DNA of 64,000 nt from Frigoribacterium sp. PvP032 (GTDB taxonomy: Bacteria; Actinomycetota; Actinomycetes; Actinomycetales; Microbacteriaceae): positions 2,501,762-2,565,761 of the forward strand of contig NZ_JAFIBM010000001.1 in the NCBI RefSeq assembly GCF_017833035.1, read 5' to 3'. A model generated the notes under the pieces. The model was not told the DNA's origin. It made no database searches and saw nothing but the letters and a program-made list of their open reading frames with translations. The position numbers and the translations under genes were made by a program. How positions within the stretch are numbered: position 1 is the first letter of the stretch; each line of letters opens with the position of its first letter. This document shows positions 51,563 to 61,505 of this stretch, in pieces.

Positions 51563-54226
51563 ATGACGTCACCTATGCCCGAGAAGCCCGCCCTCGAGGG
51601 GCTGGAAGCCCGCTGGGGCCAGGCCTGGGAAGAGTCGGGCACCTACCGGTTCGACCGTGACCAGGCGACCCGCGCCTCCGTGTTCTCGATCGACACCCCG
51701 CCGCCGACCGCGTCGGGCAGCCTGCACATCGGCCACGTCTTCAGCTACACGCACACCGACGTCAAGGCGCGCTTCGAGCGCATGCGCGGCGCGAGCGTCT
51801 TCTACCCGATGGGCTGGGACGACAACGGCCTGCCCACCGAGCGCCGCGTGCAGAACTTCTACGGCGTGCGCTGCGACCCGTCGCTGCCCTACGACGCCTC
51901 GTTCACGCCTCCCTTCGAGGGCGGCGACGGCAAGTCGGCCAAGGCCGCCGACCAGGTGCCGATCTCGCGCCGCAACTTCGTCGAGCTCTGCGAGCGCCTC
52001 ACCGTCGAGGACGAGAAGCAGTTCGAGGACGTCTGGCGGAAGCTCGGCCTCTCGGTCGACTGGACGCAGAGCTACCGCACGATCGACGACCGGTCGCAGG
52101 CGATGGCGCAGAAGGCCTTCCTCCGCAACCTCGCCCGAGGTGAGGCCTACCAGGCCGACGCGCCCACGCTGTGGGACGTGACCTTCCGCACCGCGGTCGC
52201 CCAGGCAGAGCTCGAGGACAAGGAGGTGCCGGGCGCGTACCACAAGCTCGCGTTCCACCGCACGGACGGCGAGGGCGACGTCCTCATCGACACGACGCGA
52301 CCCGAGCTGCTCCCCGCCTGCGTGGCCCTCGTCGCGCACCCCGACGACGAGCGCTACCAGGCCCTCTTCGGCACGACCGTCCGGTCGCCGCTCTTCGACG
52401 TCGAGGTGCCCGTGGTCGCGCACCACCTGGCGCAGCCCGACAAGGGCTCCGGCATCGCGATGGTCTGCACCTTCGGCGACACGAACGACGTCGTGTGGTG
52501 GCGCGAGCTGCAGCTGCCGAACCGTGCCGTGATCGGCTTCGACGGCCGCTTCGTCAGCGAGGCCCCCGCCGCGATCGAGTCGGAGGCGGGTCGCGAGGCC
52601 TACGCCCAGCTCGCCGGCAAGACCGTCTTCAGCGCGAAGACCGCGATCGTCGAGCAGCTGACCGCCTCGGGCGAGCTGATCGGCGAGATCCGCAAGATCT
52701 CGCACCCCGTCAAGTTCTTCGAGAAGGGCGACAAGCCGCTCGAGATCGTCTCGACCCGCCAGTGGTACATCGTGAACGGCGCCCGCGACGAGGCCCTGCA
52801 GCAGTCGCTGCTCGAGCGCGGCCGCCAGGTCGGCTTCCACCCCGACTTCATGCGCGTGCGCTACGAGAACTGGGTCAACGGCCTCAACGGCGACTGGCTC
52901 ATCTCGCGCCAGCGCTTCTTCGGCGTGCCGCTGCCCGTCTGGTACCCGCTCGACGCCGACGGCAACCCCGTCTTCGACGACGTGATCGTGCCCGACGAGG
53001 CGTCGCTGCCCGTCGACCCGTCGAGCGACCCTGCACCCGGCTACGACGAGTCGCAGCGCGGCGTGCCCGGCGGGTTCCAGGGCGAGCTCGACGTGATGGA
53101 CACCTGGGCGACGTCGTCGCTCACCCCGCAGCTGGCGGGCGGCTGGGAGGCCGACCCCGAGCTCTTCGAGCTCGTGTTCCCGTACTCGCTGCGCCCCCAG
53201 GGCCAGGACATCATCCGCACCTGGCTCTTCTCGACGGCGCTCCGCTCGCAGCTCGAGCACGGCACGGTCCCGTGGACGGACGCGTCGATCTCGGGCTTCA
53301 TCGTCGACCCCGACCGCAAGAAGATGTCGAAGTCGAAGGGCAACGTCGTCACGCCGGCCGCGATGCTCGACGACCACGGCTCCGACGCGGTCCGATACTG
53401 GGCCGCCTCCAGCCGGCTCGGCACCGACGCGGCCTTCGACCCGCAGAACCCGAAGCAGATAAAGATCGGCCGCCGCCTGGCGATCAAGGTCCTGAACGCG
53501 GCGAAGTTCGTCTACTCGTTCGAGCTGCCGTCGGGCGAGTTCTCGATCACCGAGCCGCTCGACCGCGACCTGCTCGCGTCGTTCGCCGCCGTCGTGTCGA
53601 CCGCGACCGAGGCGCTCGAGGGCTACGACCACGCCAGGGCGCTCGAGGTCACGGAGAAGTTCTTCTGGACCTTCTGCGACGACTACCTCGAGCTCGTCAA
53701 GGAGCGCGCGTACGGTGCGACGACGCCCGCCGAGCAGGCCTCGGCCGTGCTCGCCCTGCGCACCACCATCGACGGCCTGCTGCGCCTGCTCGCGCCGTAC
53801 CTGCCGTTCGCGACGGAGGAGGTGTGGTCGTGGACGCACGACGACTCCGTGCACCGCGCCTCCTGGCCGACCGCTGCCGAGCTCGGCGAGGTGGGCGCGC
53901 CGACCGGCCTGCTCGGCCTCGTCGGCGAGGCGCTGATCGGCGTCCGCCGTGCGAAGTCGGACGCGAAGGCGTCGCAGAAGACGCCGGTCGTGTCGGCGAC
54001 GATCTCGGCGCCGGCCGCCCAGCTCGAGGTGCTCCGCGGGGCGTCCTCCGACCTGGCCGCGGTGGGCAAGATCCAGTCGCTCGAGTTCGTCGAGGGCGAG
54101 TCGCTGGCCGTGACCGCGATCGAGCTCGGCGAGCTGCCGGAGGCGGCTGCTGCTGCCCCGGCTGCGGGTGCGGCTGCGGCTGCTGCTGGCTCCTCGGCCG
54201 CACCGACCCCGGCAGCGGGCGCCTGA
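51563..54226 (+). CDS. valS: Valyl-tRNA synthetase
   Basis: Charges tRNA-Val. The 887-aa class I enzyme has HIGH at residues 55-58 (TASGSLHIGHVF) and KMSKS at 587-591 (KKMSKSKGNVV), with the editing domain between. Features such as FPYSLRPQGQDIIRTWLFST belong to the branch common in actinobacteria. The C-terminal coiled-coil arm of E. coli ValS is shortened, and the last 30 residues are an Ala/Pro-rich tail encoded by GC-rich simple repeats. The next gene starts at the stop (TGATG). Confidence 0.95.
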   Translation: MTSPMPEKPALEGLEARWGQAWEESGTYRFDRDQATRASVFSIDTPPPTASGSLHIGHVFSYTHTDVKARFERMRGASVFYPMGWDDNGLPTERRVQNFYGVRCDPSLPYDASFTPPFEGGDGKSAKAADQVPISRRNFVELCERLTVEDEKQFEDVWRKLGLSVDWTQSYRTIDDRSQAMAQKAFLRNLARGEAYQADAPTLWDVTFRTAVAQAELEDKEVPGAYHKLAFHRTDGEGDVLIDTTRPELLPACVALVAHPDDERYQALFGTTVRSPLFDVEVPVVAHHLAQPDKGSGIAMVCTFGDTNDVVWWRELQLPNRAVIGFDGRFVSEAPAAIESEAGREAYAQLAGKTVFSAKTAIVEQLTASGELIGEIRKISHPVKFFEKGDKPLEIVSTRQWYIVNGARDEALQQSLLERGRQVGFHPDFMRVRYENWVNGLNGDWLISRQRFFGVPLPVWYPLDADGNPVFDDVIVPDEASLPVDPSSDPAPGYDESQRGVPGGFQGELDVMDTWATSSLTPQLAGGWEADPELFELVFPYSLRPQGQDIIRTWLFSTALRSQLEHGTVPWTDASISGFIVDPDRKKMSKSKGNVVTPAAMLDDHGSDAVRYWAASSRLGTDAAFDPQNPKQIKIGRRLAIKVLNAAKFVYSFELPSGEFSITEPLDRDLLASFAAVVSTATEALEGYDHARALEVTEKFFWTFCDDYLELVKERAYGATTPAEQASAVLALRTTIDGLLRLLAPYLPFATEEVWSWTHDDSVHRASWPTAAELGEVGAPTGLLGLVGEALIGVRRAKSDAKASQKTPVVSATISAPAAQLEVLRGASSDLAAVGKIQSLEFVEGESLAVTAIELGELPEAAAAAPAAGAAAAAAGSSAAPTPAAGA

Positions 54227-54486
54227 TGCAGCTCGGCACGCGCTGGAGCGTGGGAGGCGCGGCCCCGGCCAGCCTCCCCGCCCCGGTGCTCGGCGCGGTC
54301 GCCCAGGTCGAGCGCGAGCTCGCCGACGAGGGCGTCGACGCGTCGTCCTGGCGCTGGACGCTCACGTACCTCGAGCACCGGCCCGTCGTCGAGCTCGACG
54401 ACGGCACGGTCATCCGTGTCGACGCCGTGACGGGCGAGGCGCACGTGCACGCCCCCGACGACGCCGACGCCTCCGACGAGGACTAG
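54226..54486 (+). CDS. Small hypothetical protein coupled to valS
   Basis: An 86-aa acidic soluble protein. SWRWTLTYLEHRPVVELDDGTVIRVDAVTGEAHVH forms an evident beta-hairpin region; read in parts, WTLTYLEHRPVVELDDG is the most ordered stretch. The end is Asp/Glu-rich. No family is recognised. Its ATG shares a base with the valS TGA, so it depends on valS translation. Confidence 0.7.
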   Translation: MQLGTRWSVGGAAPASLPAPVLGAVAQVERELADEGVDASSWRWTLTYLEHRPVVELDDGTVIRVDAVTGEAHVHAPDDADASDED

Positions 54487-54519
54487 CCCGGCCTCACCTC
54501 CGGTACAGCCCCCGTAATT

Positions 54520-54588
54520 CGAGAGGGATCCGCCCCGCCGAGCCCGGCCTGCCCCGCAGACGGCTCTCGCGGCCGCGGATCCCTCTCG
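54520..54588. repeat. Inverted repeat with 14-bp arms
   Basis: CGAGAGGGATCCGC (54520-54533) and GCGGATCCCTCTCG (54575-54588) are perfectly complementary over a 41-base GC-rich loop. It lies behind the valS operon and may end its transcription. Confidence 0.75.
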
Positions 54589-54612
54589 CTTTGCGCCCCC
54601 GCGCCCCTGGTC

Positions 54613-54701
54613 CTCCGCAAATGCCGACCGCTGAGCCCGCTCACCACCTCCAGTACCCGGATCTCCCGCTATTGGACGGGGCGCGGTCGGCATCTGCGGA
54701 G
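54613..54701. repeat. Inverted repeat with 19-bp arms
   Basis: CTCCGCAAATGCCGACCGC (54613-54631) and GCGGTCGGCATCTGCGGAG (54683-54701) pair with one mismatch over a 51-base loop. With the repeat just before it, it fills the 235-base gap; no gene is seen there. Confidence 0.75.
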
Positions 54702-54721
54702 CTCTGCCCGCGGGACGTAGG

Positions 54722-54970
54722 TCAGGCTCCGGGATCCGAATGCGACCCGTTGCCTTCACAGGGGGTCCGAGCATGAGCACGATCCGCAGTTCCTCGGACA
54801 GTGCGGTCTGGCCTGAAGACGCACGTGATCATGCCGACCATCGCGATGATGACCACGTACGAGACCGTGCCGCCTCCATCTCCGCCTGACGACCATGCGG
54901 CGCTGATGCTCGCGACGATGACGAGCACGCACAAGAAGACAGCCGAGATCTGGAGTTCGGCGCGCGTCAT
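54722..54970 (-). CDS. Small two-helix membrane protein in atypical region
   Basis: An 82-aa protein with two membrane helices, ISAVFLCVLVIVASISAAW (about 8-26) and VSYVVIIAMVGMITCVF (about 37-53), and a hydrophilic basic tail. No family is recognised. ATG 54970 lies 2 bases past the stop of the secreted-protein gene upstream, so the two are an operon. Codon use is less GC-biased than in neighbours. It could be an immunity or partner protein; this is only a guess. Confidence 0.6.
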   Translation of the reverse strand: MTRAELQISAVFLCVLVIVASISAAWSSGGDGGGTVSYVVIIAMVGMITCVFRPDRTVRGTADRAHARTPCEGNGSHSDPGA

Positions 54971-54972
54971 CG

Positions 54973-55386
54973 TCACACCAGCGAGTAGAACTCGTTCTCG
55001 AACCCGACCGTGAAGATGGGGCCCCCTGTCGAACCGAGAGGCACCATGATGGCGGCGCGGATCTGCCACTTGATCCTCTGGTACTCAGCGTTCCTGAGAC
55101 CTGCGTGGTACACCTTCTGCGCCGCTGCGGACCCCATCGCGTGGTGTGTTCCGCCCACGGCGATGACGCCGAGGATGATCGGGAGGAACGCGATCTCGGT
55201 TCCGTTCGCGGGATCATCCACCGCCCCGCCCTCGCCGCGCCCGTCCAGGGCCCGTTCCGTTCCGACTTCACCGGCGGCCGTCGCCACCCTTTCGTTCGCG
55301 GATGCGCCTGTCGCACACCCAAGCGTCAGTGAGATTCCCAGGGCCGTGGCCAGCCCGAGTCTCGAGATCTTGCGGATGACTGGCAT
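54973..55386 (-). CDS. Small secreted protein, unknown, atypical codon use
   Basis: A 137-aa protein with a clear signal peptide (basic head, hydrophobic core LGLATALGISLTLG, cleavage likely after ASA at about residue 31). The mature part has a Gly/Asp-rich linker, a hydrophobic segment IAFLPIILGVIAVGG and a C-terminal domain ending FTVGFENEFYSLV. No family is recognised. ATG 55386 has GGAAGGAA 5 bases upstream. Codons AGA, AGG, CTT, TCA and GAT appear that neighbours avoid, a sign of transfer. Confidence 0.65.
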   Translation of the reverse strand: MPVIRKISRLGLATALGISLTLGCATGASANERVATAAGEVGTERALDGRGEGGAVDDPANGTEIAFLPIILGVIAVGGTHHAMGSAAAQKVYHAGLRNAEYQRIKWQIRAAIMVPLGSTGGPIFTVGFENEFYSLV

Positions 55387-55470
55387 GTCGTTCCTTCCGA
55401 TCGAGGGCAATTGTGCGCCCGATCGCAGACTAGGTCACATCTGGAACGATGTATATCAAGTGCGCCGGAA

Positions 55471-56289
55471 TCAGGCGCGGGCGACGATCTCGCCGTGCGG
55501 CATCAGCAGCCACCCGTCGGGGGTGTCGCGCCACGCCCGCCAGGCGTCCGCGATCGCGCGCAGCTCGGCGTCGGTCGCGACGCCCTTGGCGATCGCGTCC
55601 CCGTGGAACGCCGACTCCGTCGCACGGGCGGCCCAGCTGTCGCCCCACCAGGTCCGCTCCTCGTCCGAGGCGAAGCACCATGAGGAGGCGCTGCTCGAGA
55701 CCGCCTCGAGGCCGGCCTCGAGCGCCCAGCCCTTGAGGCGCCTCCCGGCATCGGGCTCGCCGCCGTTCCCGCGGTGCACCTGCTGGTAGACGTCCATCCA
55801 GCGGTCGAGGCCCGCCGACTCGGGCGCCCAGAACGTGCCGTGGTAGTCGACCTCGCGAGCGGCGACGACTCCCCCGGGCCGGGCGACGCGGCGCATCTCG
55901 CGGAGTGCGCCGACCGGGTCCGCCACGTGCTGGAGCACCTGGTGCGCGTGCACGACGTCGAACGTGTCGTCGTCGAACGGCAGCTCGTACAGGTCGGCCG
56001 TGACGAACTCCACGTTCTCGACGCCCCTGGCTGCCGCGAGCTCGGCGGCCTGCGCCACGATCCCGGCCGCCGCGTCGACGCCGACGACCCGGCCCGGCGC
56101 GAGCCGCTCGGCGAGGTCGACCGTGATCGTGCCGGGACCGCACCCGACGTCGAGCAGCGACTGCCCCGGACGGAGGTGCGGCATGAGGTAGGCCGCGCTG
56201 TTCTCGACCGTGCGCCACGCGTGGCTCCGCAGCACGCTCTCGTGGTGCCCGTGGGTGTACGTCGCGCGCGGTGCTGTCGGTTCGCTCAT
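55471..56289 (-). CDS. Class I SAM-dependent methyltransferase
   Basis: A 272-aa methyltransferase of the UbiE/COQ5-like type. The SAM-binding motif LLDVGCGPGTITVDLA lies at about residues 45-60, the acidic end of strand 2 is GVDAAAG, and DLYELPFDDDTFDVVHAHQVLQH holds motifs II and III. The substrate is unknown. It is divergent from the M3 peptidase gene; the two starts are 35 bases apart. Confidence 0.88.
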   Translation of the reverse strand: MSEPTAPRATYTHGHHESVLRSHAWRTVENSAAYLMPHLRPGQSLLDVGCGPGTITVDLAERLAPGRVVGVDAAAGIVAQAAELAAARGVENVEFVTADLYELPFDDDTFDVVHAHQVLQHVADPVGALREMRRVARPGGVVAAREVDYHGTFWAPESAGLDRWMDVYQQVHRGNGGEPDAGRRLKGWALEAGLEAVSSSASSWCFASDEERTWWGDSWAARATESAFHGDAIAKGVATDAELRAIADAWRAWRDTPDGWLLMPHGEIVARA

Positions 56290-56324
56290 GCGCCCGACCC
56301 TAGCGAGCCTCCTAGTGTGGGCTG

Positions 56325-58367
56325 ATGACGAACCCGTTCCTCGAGCCGAGCTCCCTGCCGTACGCGCTGCCGCCCTTCGCCGAGATCACCGACGACGACT
56401 GGCTGCCCGCCTTCGAGGCCGGCCTCGAGCAGCAGCGAGCCGAGCTGGAGGCGATCGCGACCGACCCCGCCGAGCCGACGTTCGCCAACACGCTCGAGGC
56501 GCTCGAGCGCAGCGGCCGGATCCTCGCCCGGGTCGAGCACGCCTTCTTCGACAAGGCCTCGAGCGACTCGAACGACGTCACGAACGCCCTCGAGCTCGAG
56601 CTCGCTCCCCGACTCGCCGCCCACGCCGACGCGATCCGCCTCGACCCGCGGCTGTGGCGGCGCCTCGACGCCCTGCACGCGCGACGCGCCGAGCTCGACC
56701 TCACCGCCGAGCAGCGCTACCTGCTCGAGCGCACCGTGGCCGACTTCGTCCGGGCCGGTGCCGCCCTCGGCGATGACGACAAGGAGGCGCTGCGCCAGCT
56801 GAACCAACAGCTGTCGACCCTGACCACCCGCTTCGAGAAGGCGCTCCTGGCTGACACGAACGAGCTGGCGGTCGTCGTGCGCGACCCCGACGAGCTGCGC
56901 GGCCTCAGCGAGGGCCAGCTCGGCGCGGCGGCCGAGGCGGCACGCGAACGTGGGCTCAACGACGCCTGGGTGGTGTCGCTCGTGCTGCCGACGGGGCACC
57001 CGCTGCTGGCGTCGCTCGACGACCCGGGGCTGAGGGAACGCGTGATGACCGCGTCGCTGTCGCGCGGGCGGCGCGGAGGCGAGAACGACACCCGGGCGCT
57101 CGTACTCGAGATCACCCGGCTCCGGGCCCGGCGCGCCGTCCTCCTCGGATTCCCCGACCACGCCTCCTGGGTGACGGCCGGTGAGACGGCGGGCAGCCCT
57201 ACGGCCGTCGCCGACCTGCTCGGCCGGCTCGCGGTGCCCGCGGCCAGGAACGCCGCCGCCGAACTCGTCGACCTCCGCGAGCTCGCTGCGGACGAGTCCT
57301 CCGGCACAGACGTCCGTGCCTCCGACTGGGCGTGGTGGGCCGAGAAGGTCCGCGCCCGGCGCTTCGACGTCGACACGACCGTCATGCGCGACTACTTCGA
57401 GGCCGACCGGGTGCTGCACGACGGCGTCTTCCACGCCGCCTCCCGCCTGTACGGCCTCGAGTTCGCGGAGCGGGACGATCTCGTCGGCCCGCACCCGGAC
57501 GCCCGCGTCTTCGAGGTGACCGAGAACGGCGGCGAGCCGGTCGGCCTGTACGTGCTCGATCTGTACACCCGGGACTCGAAGCGCGGCGGGGCCTGGATGA
57601 ACCCGCTCGTGTCGCAGTCGGACCTGCTCGGCCTGCCCCCGGTCGTCGTGAACAACCTCAACGTCTCGAAGCCCTCGACGGGCTCGCCGACCCTGTTGAC
57701 GCTCGACGAGGTGACGACGCTGTTCCACGAGTTCGGCCACGCCCTGCACGGTCTGCTCGCCCGGGTGACCTACCCGTCGTTCTCGGGCACGAACGTGTTC
57801 CGCGACTTCGTGGAGTTCCCGAGCCAGGTCAACGAGATGTGGATGCTCTGGCCAGAAGTCCTCGAGAACTACGCCGTCCACCACGTCACCGGCGAGCGCA
57901 TGCCGCAGGAGCTCGTCGAGAAGCTCGTCGCCTCCCGCAGCTACGGCGAGGGCTTCGCGACGAGCGAGTACCTCGCCAGCGCCCTGCTCGACCAGGCGTG
58001 GCACACGCTCTCGCCCGAGCAGGCGGACCAGGTCGACGACGTCGAGGCCTTCGAGCAGGAGGCGCTGGCCGCGGTGGGCCTCGACCTCGCGCAGGTGCCC
58101 CCTCGCTACTCGTGCACGTACTTCGCGCACACCTTCGCGGGCGGCTACGACGCCGGCTACTACTCGTACATCTGGAGCGAGGTGCTCGACGCCGACGCCG
58201 TGGAGTGGTTCGAGCAGAACGGCGGCCTGAGCCGGGAGGCAGGCGACCGGTTCCGCGCGCGGCTGCTCGGCGTCGGCGGGTCGAGGGACCCGCTCGAGGC
58301 CTACCGCGACTTCCGCGGCCGCGACGCCCGGGTCGAGCCCCTGCTGGAGCGTCGCGGGCTCGCCTGA
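56325..58367 (+). CDS. M3-family metallopeptidase (Dcp/oligopeptidase A-like)
   Basis: A 680-aa cytoplasmic zinc peptidase that cleaves short peptides. HEFGH at residues 468-472 is the zinc site (LDEVTTLFHEFGHALHGLL), and SQVNEMW carries the third ligand Glu. The overall length and the FAEITDDDWLPAFEAGL opening fit the Dcp group. ATG 56325 has TAGTGT at 56313-56318, exactly 6 bases upstream, so the mRNA is leaderless. Confidence 0.94.
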   Translation: MTNPFLEPSSLPYALPPFAEITDDDWLPAFEAGLEQQRAELEAIATDPAEPTFANTLEALERSGRILARVEHAFFDKASSDSNDVTNALELELAPRLAAHADAIRLDPRLWRRLDALHARRAELDLTAEQRYLLERTVADFVRAGAALGDDDKEALRQLNQQLSTLTTRFEKALLADTNELAVVVRDPDELRGLSEGQLGAAAEAARERGLNDAWVVSLVLPTGHPLLASLDDPGLRERVMTASLSRGRRGGENDTRALVLEITRLRARRAVLLGFPDHASWVTAGETAGSPTAVADLLGRLAVPAARNAAAELVDLRELAADESSGTDVRASDWAWWAEKVRARRFDVDTTVMRDYFEADRVLHDGVFHAASRLYGLEFAERDDLVGPHPDARVFEVTENGGEPVGLYVLDLYTRDSKRGGAWMNPLVSQSDLLGLPPVVVNNLNVSKPSTGSPTLLTLDEVTTLFHEFGHALHGLLARVTYPSFSGTNVFRDFVEFPSQVNEMWMLWPEVLENYAVHHVTGERMPQELVEKLVASRSYGEGFATSEYLASALLDQAWHTLSPEQADQVDDVEAFEQEALAAVGLDLAQVPPRYSCTYFAHTFAGGYDAGYYSYIWSEVLDADAVEWFEQNGGLSREAGDRFRARLLGVGGSRDPLEAYRDFRGRDARVEPLLERRGLA

Positions 58368-58396
58368 CCCCCCTCCCGCCCCGCTCGGCCCTGGCC

Positions 58397-58529
58397 GGCG
58401 GGTTCCCGTCCCGGCCGGCGGGTTCCGCTCGCCCCCGGCGGGCGGGCGCTGACCCGCCGGGCACGACGGGAACCCGCCGACATCAGTGGCGGAGGCGTGG
58501 TGACCCGCCGGGGAGGGCAGGAACCCGCC
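58397..58529. repeat. 20-bp phased GGCGGGT array, three forward then four reversed
   Basis: GGCGGG(T/C) starts at 58397, 58417 and 58437, each 20 bases apart. The reverse ACCCGCC starts at 58452, 58472, 58503 and 58523, two pairs each 20 bases apart. GGTTCC/GGAACC extends the core at alternate copies. It fills the 240-base gap between the convergent M3 peptidase and clpX genes and shares its core with the array at 605-680. Confidence 0.8.
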
Positions 58530-58550
58530 GACTTCGGAGCGGGCACACGA

Positions 58551-58582
58551 GAACGCCCTGGGCCGCGAGGACCAGGGCGTTC
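58551..58582. terminator. clpX terminator
   Basis: GAACGCCCTGG pairs with CCAGGGCGTTC over a 10-base loop, 26 bases past the clpX stop. Confidence 0.75.
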
Positions 58583-58607
58583 AGGAGGTGCGGCGACGGC
58601 GCGCGGG

Positions 58608-59888
<1,281 letters not shown>

Positions 59889-59990
59889 GCCCGGCCTCCC
59901 TACGAGATCGTCGACGCCCCCTGTCGGACGCCGTCCTCCGAGCCTAACCCGATCCCCCGACACTGAGGGACCGACCTGCGGTCCGGACGC

Positions 59991-60025
59991 GACGGAGCCC
60001 CGGGCAGCGTGCCCGGGGCTCCGTC
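59991..60025. terminator. Terminator between clpP2 and clpX
   Basis: GACGGAGCCCCGGGCA and TGCCCGGGGCTCCGTC form a perfect 16-bp stem over a three-base loop. It would end the leftward clpP1-clpP2 transcript, leaving clpX to its own promoter. Confidence 0.85.
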
Positions 60026-60053
60026 GTCGTGCCGCGGAACGGCGCGTGGTCAG

Positions 60054-60716
60054 CTAGCGCGTGAGCGCGGGCTGGTTCTTGCGCGAGGTCAGCACCTGGT
60101 CGACCAGGCCGTAGGCCAGCGCCTCGTCGGCACCCAGGATGTTGTCGCGCTCGATGTCGCGGTTGACCTGCTCCGGCGTCTTGTTCGAGTGCTTCGACAG
60201 CGTCTCCTCGAGCCAGGTGCGCATGCGCAGCACCTCTTTCGCCTGGATCTCGATGTCCGACGCCTGGCCGCCGCTGCTGCCGCCGGTCGCGGGCTGGTGG
60301 ATCAGCACACGGGCGTTGGGCAGGGCGAGGCGCTTGCCGGGCTGACCGGCGGCGAGCAGGACGGCCGCGGCCGACGCCGCCTGGCCGAGGCACACCGTCT
60401 GGATCTCGGGACGGATGTACTGCATCGTGTCGTAGATCGCCGTCATGGCCGTGAAGGAGCCGCCGGGCGAGTTGATGTAGAGCGTGATGTCGCGATCGGG
60501 GTCCATGCTCTCGAGCACGAGCAGCTGGGCCATGATGTCGTCGGCCGAGGCGTCGTCCACCTGCACCCCGAGGAACACGATGCGGTCCTCGAAGAGCTTG
60601 GCGTACGGGTCCTGGCGCTTGTAGCCGTAGGCCGTGCGCTCTTCGAAGCTGGGGAGGATGTACCGGGAGCTGGGGGTCTGCAGTCGGCCTGCGCCGCCCA
60701 TCATCGGGAGTTCCAT
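60054..60716 (-). CDS. clpP2: ATP-dependent Clp protease proteolytic subunit ClpP2
   Basis: One of the two ClpP paralogues that in actinobacteria form a mixed 14-mer. The 220-aa protein has Ser115 (GQAASAAA) and His140 (LIHQP) of the triad, [12 protein letters not shown] before them, and an N-terminal stretch of about 25 residues longer than in ClpP1. It follows clpP1 after 40 bases in the same transcript. Confidence 0.96.
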   Translation of the reverse strand: MELPMMGGAGRLQTPSSRYILPSFEERTAYGYKRQDPYAKLFEDRIVFLGVQVDDASADDIMAQLLVLESMDPDRDITLYINSPGGSFTAMTAIYDTMQYIRPEIQTVCLGQAASAAAVLLAAGQPGKRLALPNARVLIHQPATGGSSGGQASDIEIQAKEVLRMRTWLEETLSKHSNKTPEQVNRDIERDNILGADEALAYGLVDQVLTSRKNQPALTR

Positions 60717-60756
60717 GAGTGTGTCTCTTTCTCTGCTGACGATCGGGGAGGGAGGT

Positions 60757-61344
60757 CTACGACTGGTCCGTGCCGGCGCCGCCGACGACGTCGATGGCCG
60801 AGCCGCGGATGTGGTCGACGAAGCCGTACTCCAGGGCCTCCTCGGCGGTGAACCAGCGGTCGCGGTCGCCGTCCTCGTTGATCTGCTCGACGGTCTTGCC
60901 CGTCTGGGCCGCGGTGATCTCGGCGAGGCGCTGCTTCATCGAGAGGATGAGCTGTGCCTGCGTCTGGATGTCGGAGCTGGTGCCGCCGAAGCCGCCGTGC
61001 GGCTGGTGCAGCAGCACGCGCGCGTTCGGCGTGATGTAGCGCTTGCCCTTGGTGCCGGCGGTCAGGAGCAGCTGGCCCATCGAGGCCGCCATGCCGATGC
61101 CCACCGTCACGATGTCGTTCGGCACGAACTCCATGGCGTCGTAGATCGCCATGCCCGCGGTGATCGACCCGCCGGGCGAGTTGATGTAGAGGTAGATGTC
61201 CTTCTCGCTGTCCTCAGCGGCGAGGAGCAGGAGTTTCGCTGCGATCTCGTTGGCGTTCTCGTCGCGCACCTCAGAACCGAGCCAGATGATGCGGTCCTTG
61301 AGAAGTCGGTCAAAAACACTGTTGGGCAGTGTCACGTCGGCCAT
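60757..61344 (-). CDS. clpP1: ATP-dependent Clp protease proteolytic subunit ClpP1
   Basis: The first ClpP paralogue, 195 aa. Catalytic Ser88 is in GMAASMGQ and His113 in LLHQPHGG; the oligomer sensor segment [11 protein letters not shown] is intact. ATG 61344 follows GGGAGC. A TAGATT -10 box at 61378-61383 and a ClgR-like site at 61410-61427 lie upstream, which suggests stress control of the clpP1P2 operon. Confidence 0.97.
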   Translation of the reverse strand: MADVTLPNSVFDRLLKDRIIWLGSEVRDENANEIAAKLLLLAAEDSEKDIYLYINSPGGSITAGMAIYDAMEFVPNDIVTVGIGMAASMGQLLLTAGTKGKRYITPNARVLLHQPHGGFGGTSSDIQTQAQLILSMKQRLAEITAAQTGKTVEQINEDGDRDRWFTAEEALEYGFVDHIRGSAIDVVGGAGTDQS

Positions 61345-61377
61345 GGTGGAGCTCCCATTCGTTGTCGCTTGTCGTCG

Positions 61378-61427
61378 AATCTATCCGGTGGGGCGCACGG
61401 GTTCCGGGCTGTTCGCCCACGGCAATA
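61378..61427 (-). promoter_or_regulatory. clpP1P2 promoter with candidate ClgR site
   Basis: TAGATT (leftward, 61378-61383) is the -10 box. TGTTCGCCCACGGCAATA at 61410-61427 fits the actinobacterial ClgR consensus (CGCYNANRGCG core) except for one core base. ClgR is the known activator of clp genes in related bacteria. Confidence 0.45.
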
Positions 61428-61446
61428 ACTTCCGCCCCGCACGACG

Positions 61447-61476
61447 GAGGGCCGGGTGCAGAAGCACCCGGCCCTC
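61447..61476. terminator. tig terminator
   Basis: GAGGGCCGGGTGC and GCACCCGGCCCTC form a perfect 13-bp stem with loop AGAA, 30 bases past the tig stop. Confidence 0.85.
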
Positions 61477-61505
61477 TCGACTCGTCAGCGACGCGTCAGC
61501 TCAGC

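Noticed and set aside
54790-55440. A genomic island or prophage remnant around the two small genes.
   Set aside because: No integrase, transposase, tRNA end or direct-repeat attachment site is visible; only two genes with atypical codons, so transfer is possible but a mobile element is not shown.
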